Position numbers and translations under genes: made by a program. A DNA stretch of 7,056 nucleotides from Candidatus Hydrogenedentota bacterium. GTDB lineage: Bacteria > Hydrogenedentota > Hydrogenedentia > Hydrogenedentales > CAITNO01. The stretch lies in NCBI GenBank assembly GCA_029554925.1, contig JAKPUV010000189.1, forward strand, positions 1-7,056. Reading direction: 5' to 3'. Shown one piece after another: positions 5,734 to 7,056 of the stretch. The notes beneath the pieces were generated by a model. It had not been told where the DNA came from, did no database searches, and saw nothing but the letters and a program-made list of their open reading frames with translations. Numbering within the stretch: the first letter of the stretch is position 1; each line of letters begins with the position of its first letter.

Positions 5734-7056
5734 TCAGAATGCGACGAGGACGGGTTCCGTGGGGGGGGAGGCGTTTCCTGCGGCATCGCGGGCGCGGACG
5801 GTGTAGGCGCCGGGCATGGCGGCGGTGTAGACGGGGAAGGGCGTGGTGTCCACGGGCTCGCCGTTGAGCAGGACCTCGTAGGAAAAGACGCCGCAGTTGT
5901 CGCGGGGGACGGGCCAGGAGAGGGTCGCGCCCTTTTCGTCGCGGCCGGCGATGACTACCCGGCCGGGGGTGTCGGGGGCCTGGACGTCCTGTCTGCCGAT
6001 GAGGAAGACGCGCGCGGCGCCGTTTATGCTGACGCGCAGGGAGACCGTGCCGTCCTTGAGGACGGGCTCCACGGGGACGAGGCCCGCCGCGGTGACGGCG
6101 GCGGCGCGCTCGGGGGGCACCCAGCCGGGCAGGGGGAAGGAGACGGTGCCGCTGGAGGATTTGAGGGTGTAGCTGCTGCGGAAGGGGAACAGGCCTGTGG
6201 TGTAGTTGTTGTTGAGCACAACGACCACGACGGCGTCGCGGGAGATTAGGAGCCGCCCGGTGATTTCCGGGTCGTCGCTTGTAAGAGCGGCGAGAGGCTC
6301 GCCGTAGAAGCACAGGGTGCGGACGGCGTTGAAGGCGCGCACGGTGTTTTCGGCGGCACGGATCTGTTCGGGGTGGTCGCGCTCGTAGTCGGGCCCGTAC
6401 TTGAACCAGAGGATGCCCTTTGCGCCGCCCATCACGTGGGACCAGAACTGGTGCTTGACACCCCAGTTTTCGGGCTGGCGCCCCCACACGGGCGCGGCGA
6501 GCTGGGCCCAGGTCCACATGCGCACCGGCTCGGTGTTGGCCTTGAGCTGGTCCGTGTACTCGAGGGCCTCCTCGAGCCGGGCGTGGCGCGTGATGCCCGT
6601 GCGGGGGATGGCGTTGGGCGCGTGCATGACGTAGTGGTCCATGCAGGCGATGTCGGCCGTGGGGCCGTACTCGTTGAAGCCGGACATGCTCATGAGGTTG
6701 AGGTAGGCGGGGGTGTCCGGGTCGTGCCGCCAGTAATCCAGGGTGTGGTCGAGCATGCGCGCGGCGGGGATGCCGTGGAGGTCGGGCTCGTCGCGCACCA
6801 TCCACGCGGCGATGTGGGCGGCCCCGGCGCGCGCGGCCACCTGTTCGGTGTCGGGCTCCTTTTGGGGCGGGTCGCCGGCCTGGCGGGCGCAGATGTTCAG
6901 TGTCCGGATGTGGTAATTGGCGAACATGGCCTCCTGCGCGGGCCAGTCGGTGTAGCTGACGCAGGCGTCGATCCCGAGGCGGCGGGCGTGGCGCTGGCCC
7001 CCGGGCGACTGGATCATGTTGCTGCTCCAGGTGCCGATGGGGAACTCCGCCGCCGT
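5734..7056 (-). CDS. glycoside-hydrolase-like TIM-barrel protein with C-terminal FN3 domain, 5' end missing
   Basis: The reading frame is open to the window edge. The 440 visible residues begin TAAEFPIGTWSSN, and FPIGTW resembles strand 1 of a TIM barrel. Barrel landmarks in visible numbering are DEPD (89-92, a candidate acid/base Glu), PAYLNLM (near 116-122), MDHY (139-142), WTWAQLAAPVWG (181-192) and GGAKGILWFKYG (210-221). A beta-rich segment follows (about 245-355). Residues from about 359 to the end form a fibronectin type III domain (APDTPGRV, ATLSW, YTVRARDAAGNAS). The overall pattern resembles clan GH-A proteins near GH42/GH2 barrels, but I cannot assign a family, substrate or certain nucleophile. 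FN3 domains are common in secreted polysaccharide-active enzymes. A signal peptide, if any, lies outside the window. The ATG at 7017 is internal because the homologous-looking sequence continues upstream of it. Confidence 0.75.
   Translation of the reverse strand, partial: TAAEFPIGTWSSNMIQSPGGQRHARRLGIDACVSYTDWPAQEAMFANYHIRTLNICARQAGDPPQKEPDTEQVAARAGAAHIAAWMVRDEPDLHGIPAARMLDHTLDYWRHDPDTPAYLNLMSMSGFNEYGPTADIACMDHYVMHAPNAIPRTGITRHARLEEALEYTDQLKANTEPVRMWTWAQLAAPVWGRQPENWGVKHQFWSHVMGGAKGILWFKYGPDYERDHPEQIRAAENTVRAFNAVRTLCFYGEPLAALTSDDPEITGRLLISRDAVVVVVLNNNYTTGLFPFRSSYTLKSSSGTVSFPLPGWVPPERAAAVTAAGLVPVEPVLKDGTVSLRVSINGAARVFLIGRQDVQAPDTPGRVVIAGRDEKGATLSWPVPRDNCGVFSYEVLLNGEPVDTTPFPVYTAAMPGAYTVRARDAAGNASPPTEPVLVAF

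Noticed and set aside
1895..6805. A 1636-codon open frame on the - strand running through mfd and beyond
   Set aside because: Its codons lie exactly opposite the mfd codons, so it stays open simply because mfd uses no TTA, CTA or TCA codons, which are rare at this G+C. The translation is Arg/His/Ala/Pro-rich with no recognisable domain, and it ends up in the wrong frame within the hydrolase-like gene.
5734..7017. Starting the hydrolase-like gene at the ATG whose first base is 7017
   Set aside because: The frame continues open to the window edge and the upstream residues include FPIGTW, a plausible first barrel strand, so the true start lies outside the window.
1..7056. CRISPR arrays, tRNA or rRNA genes, transposase genes, toxin-antitoxin or defence genes
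   Set aside because: No spaced direct repeats, cloverleaf-like segments, rRNA motifs or relevant protein signatures were found on either strand by reading.

Overview
This window comes from a GC-rich bacterial chromosome, with roughly two thirds or more G+C by eye and strongly G/C-ending codons. Three housekeeping genes lie on the + strand: rpsD, purA and mfd. Facing them on the - strand is the 3' part of an accessory glycoside-hydrolase-like gene. The S4 protein without zinc cysteines, the divergent PurA, and the barrel-plus-FN3 carbohydrate protein suggest an under-cultured, polysaccharide-degrading lineage such as Hydrogenedentota or a planctomycete/Lentisphaerota/Kiritimatiellota relative. 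This is an impression from the proteins and cannot be proven from 7 kb.

Layout. Bases 1-179 hold a sigma70-type promoter with a perfect 12-bp palindrome in its spacer. They also hold a structured leader of about 130 nt with three hairpins, one of which looks like an attenuator. rpsD (180-791) follows and ends at a textbook intrinsic terminator (816-856). purA (913-2193) has a good ribosome binding site but no promoter I can recognise. mfd (2216-5524) follows after only 22 bp, so purA and mfd are probably co-transcribed. Bases 5525-5733 are a non-coding gap between converging genes. They carry a composite inverted repeat (arms 5556-5582 and 5646-5672) that looks like a dispersed REP/MITE-type element. 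The - strand gene (5734 to beyond 7056) encodes a TIM-barrel glycoside-hydrolase-like protein with a C-terminal fibronectin type III domain; its N-terminus lies outside the window.

Working together. rpsD supplies the ribosomal assembly protein S4 and appears to be a separately regulated single-gene unit. purA commits IMP to AMP synthesis. mfd removes stalled RNA polymerase at DNA lesions and recruits excision repair. The last gene probably belongs to extracellular carbohydrate use and is unrelated to the first three.

I see no clear, new multi-gene system. The points most worth following are the palindrome-in-promoter plus attenuator-like leader of rpsD, the altered IMP/aspartate-site residues in PurA, the unassigned barrel protein with a DEPD motif and no obvious nucleophile Glu, and the inverted-repeat element after mfd.
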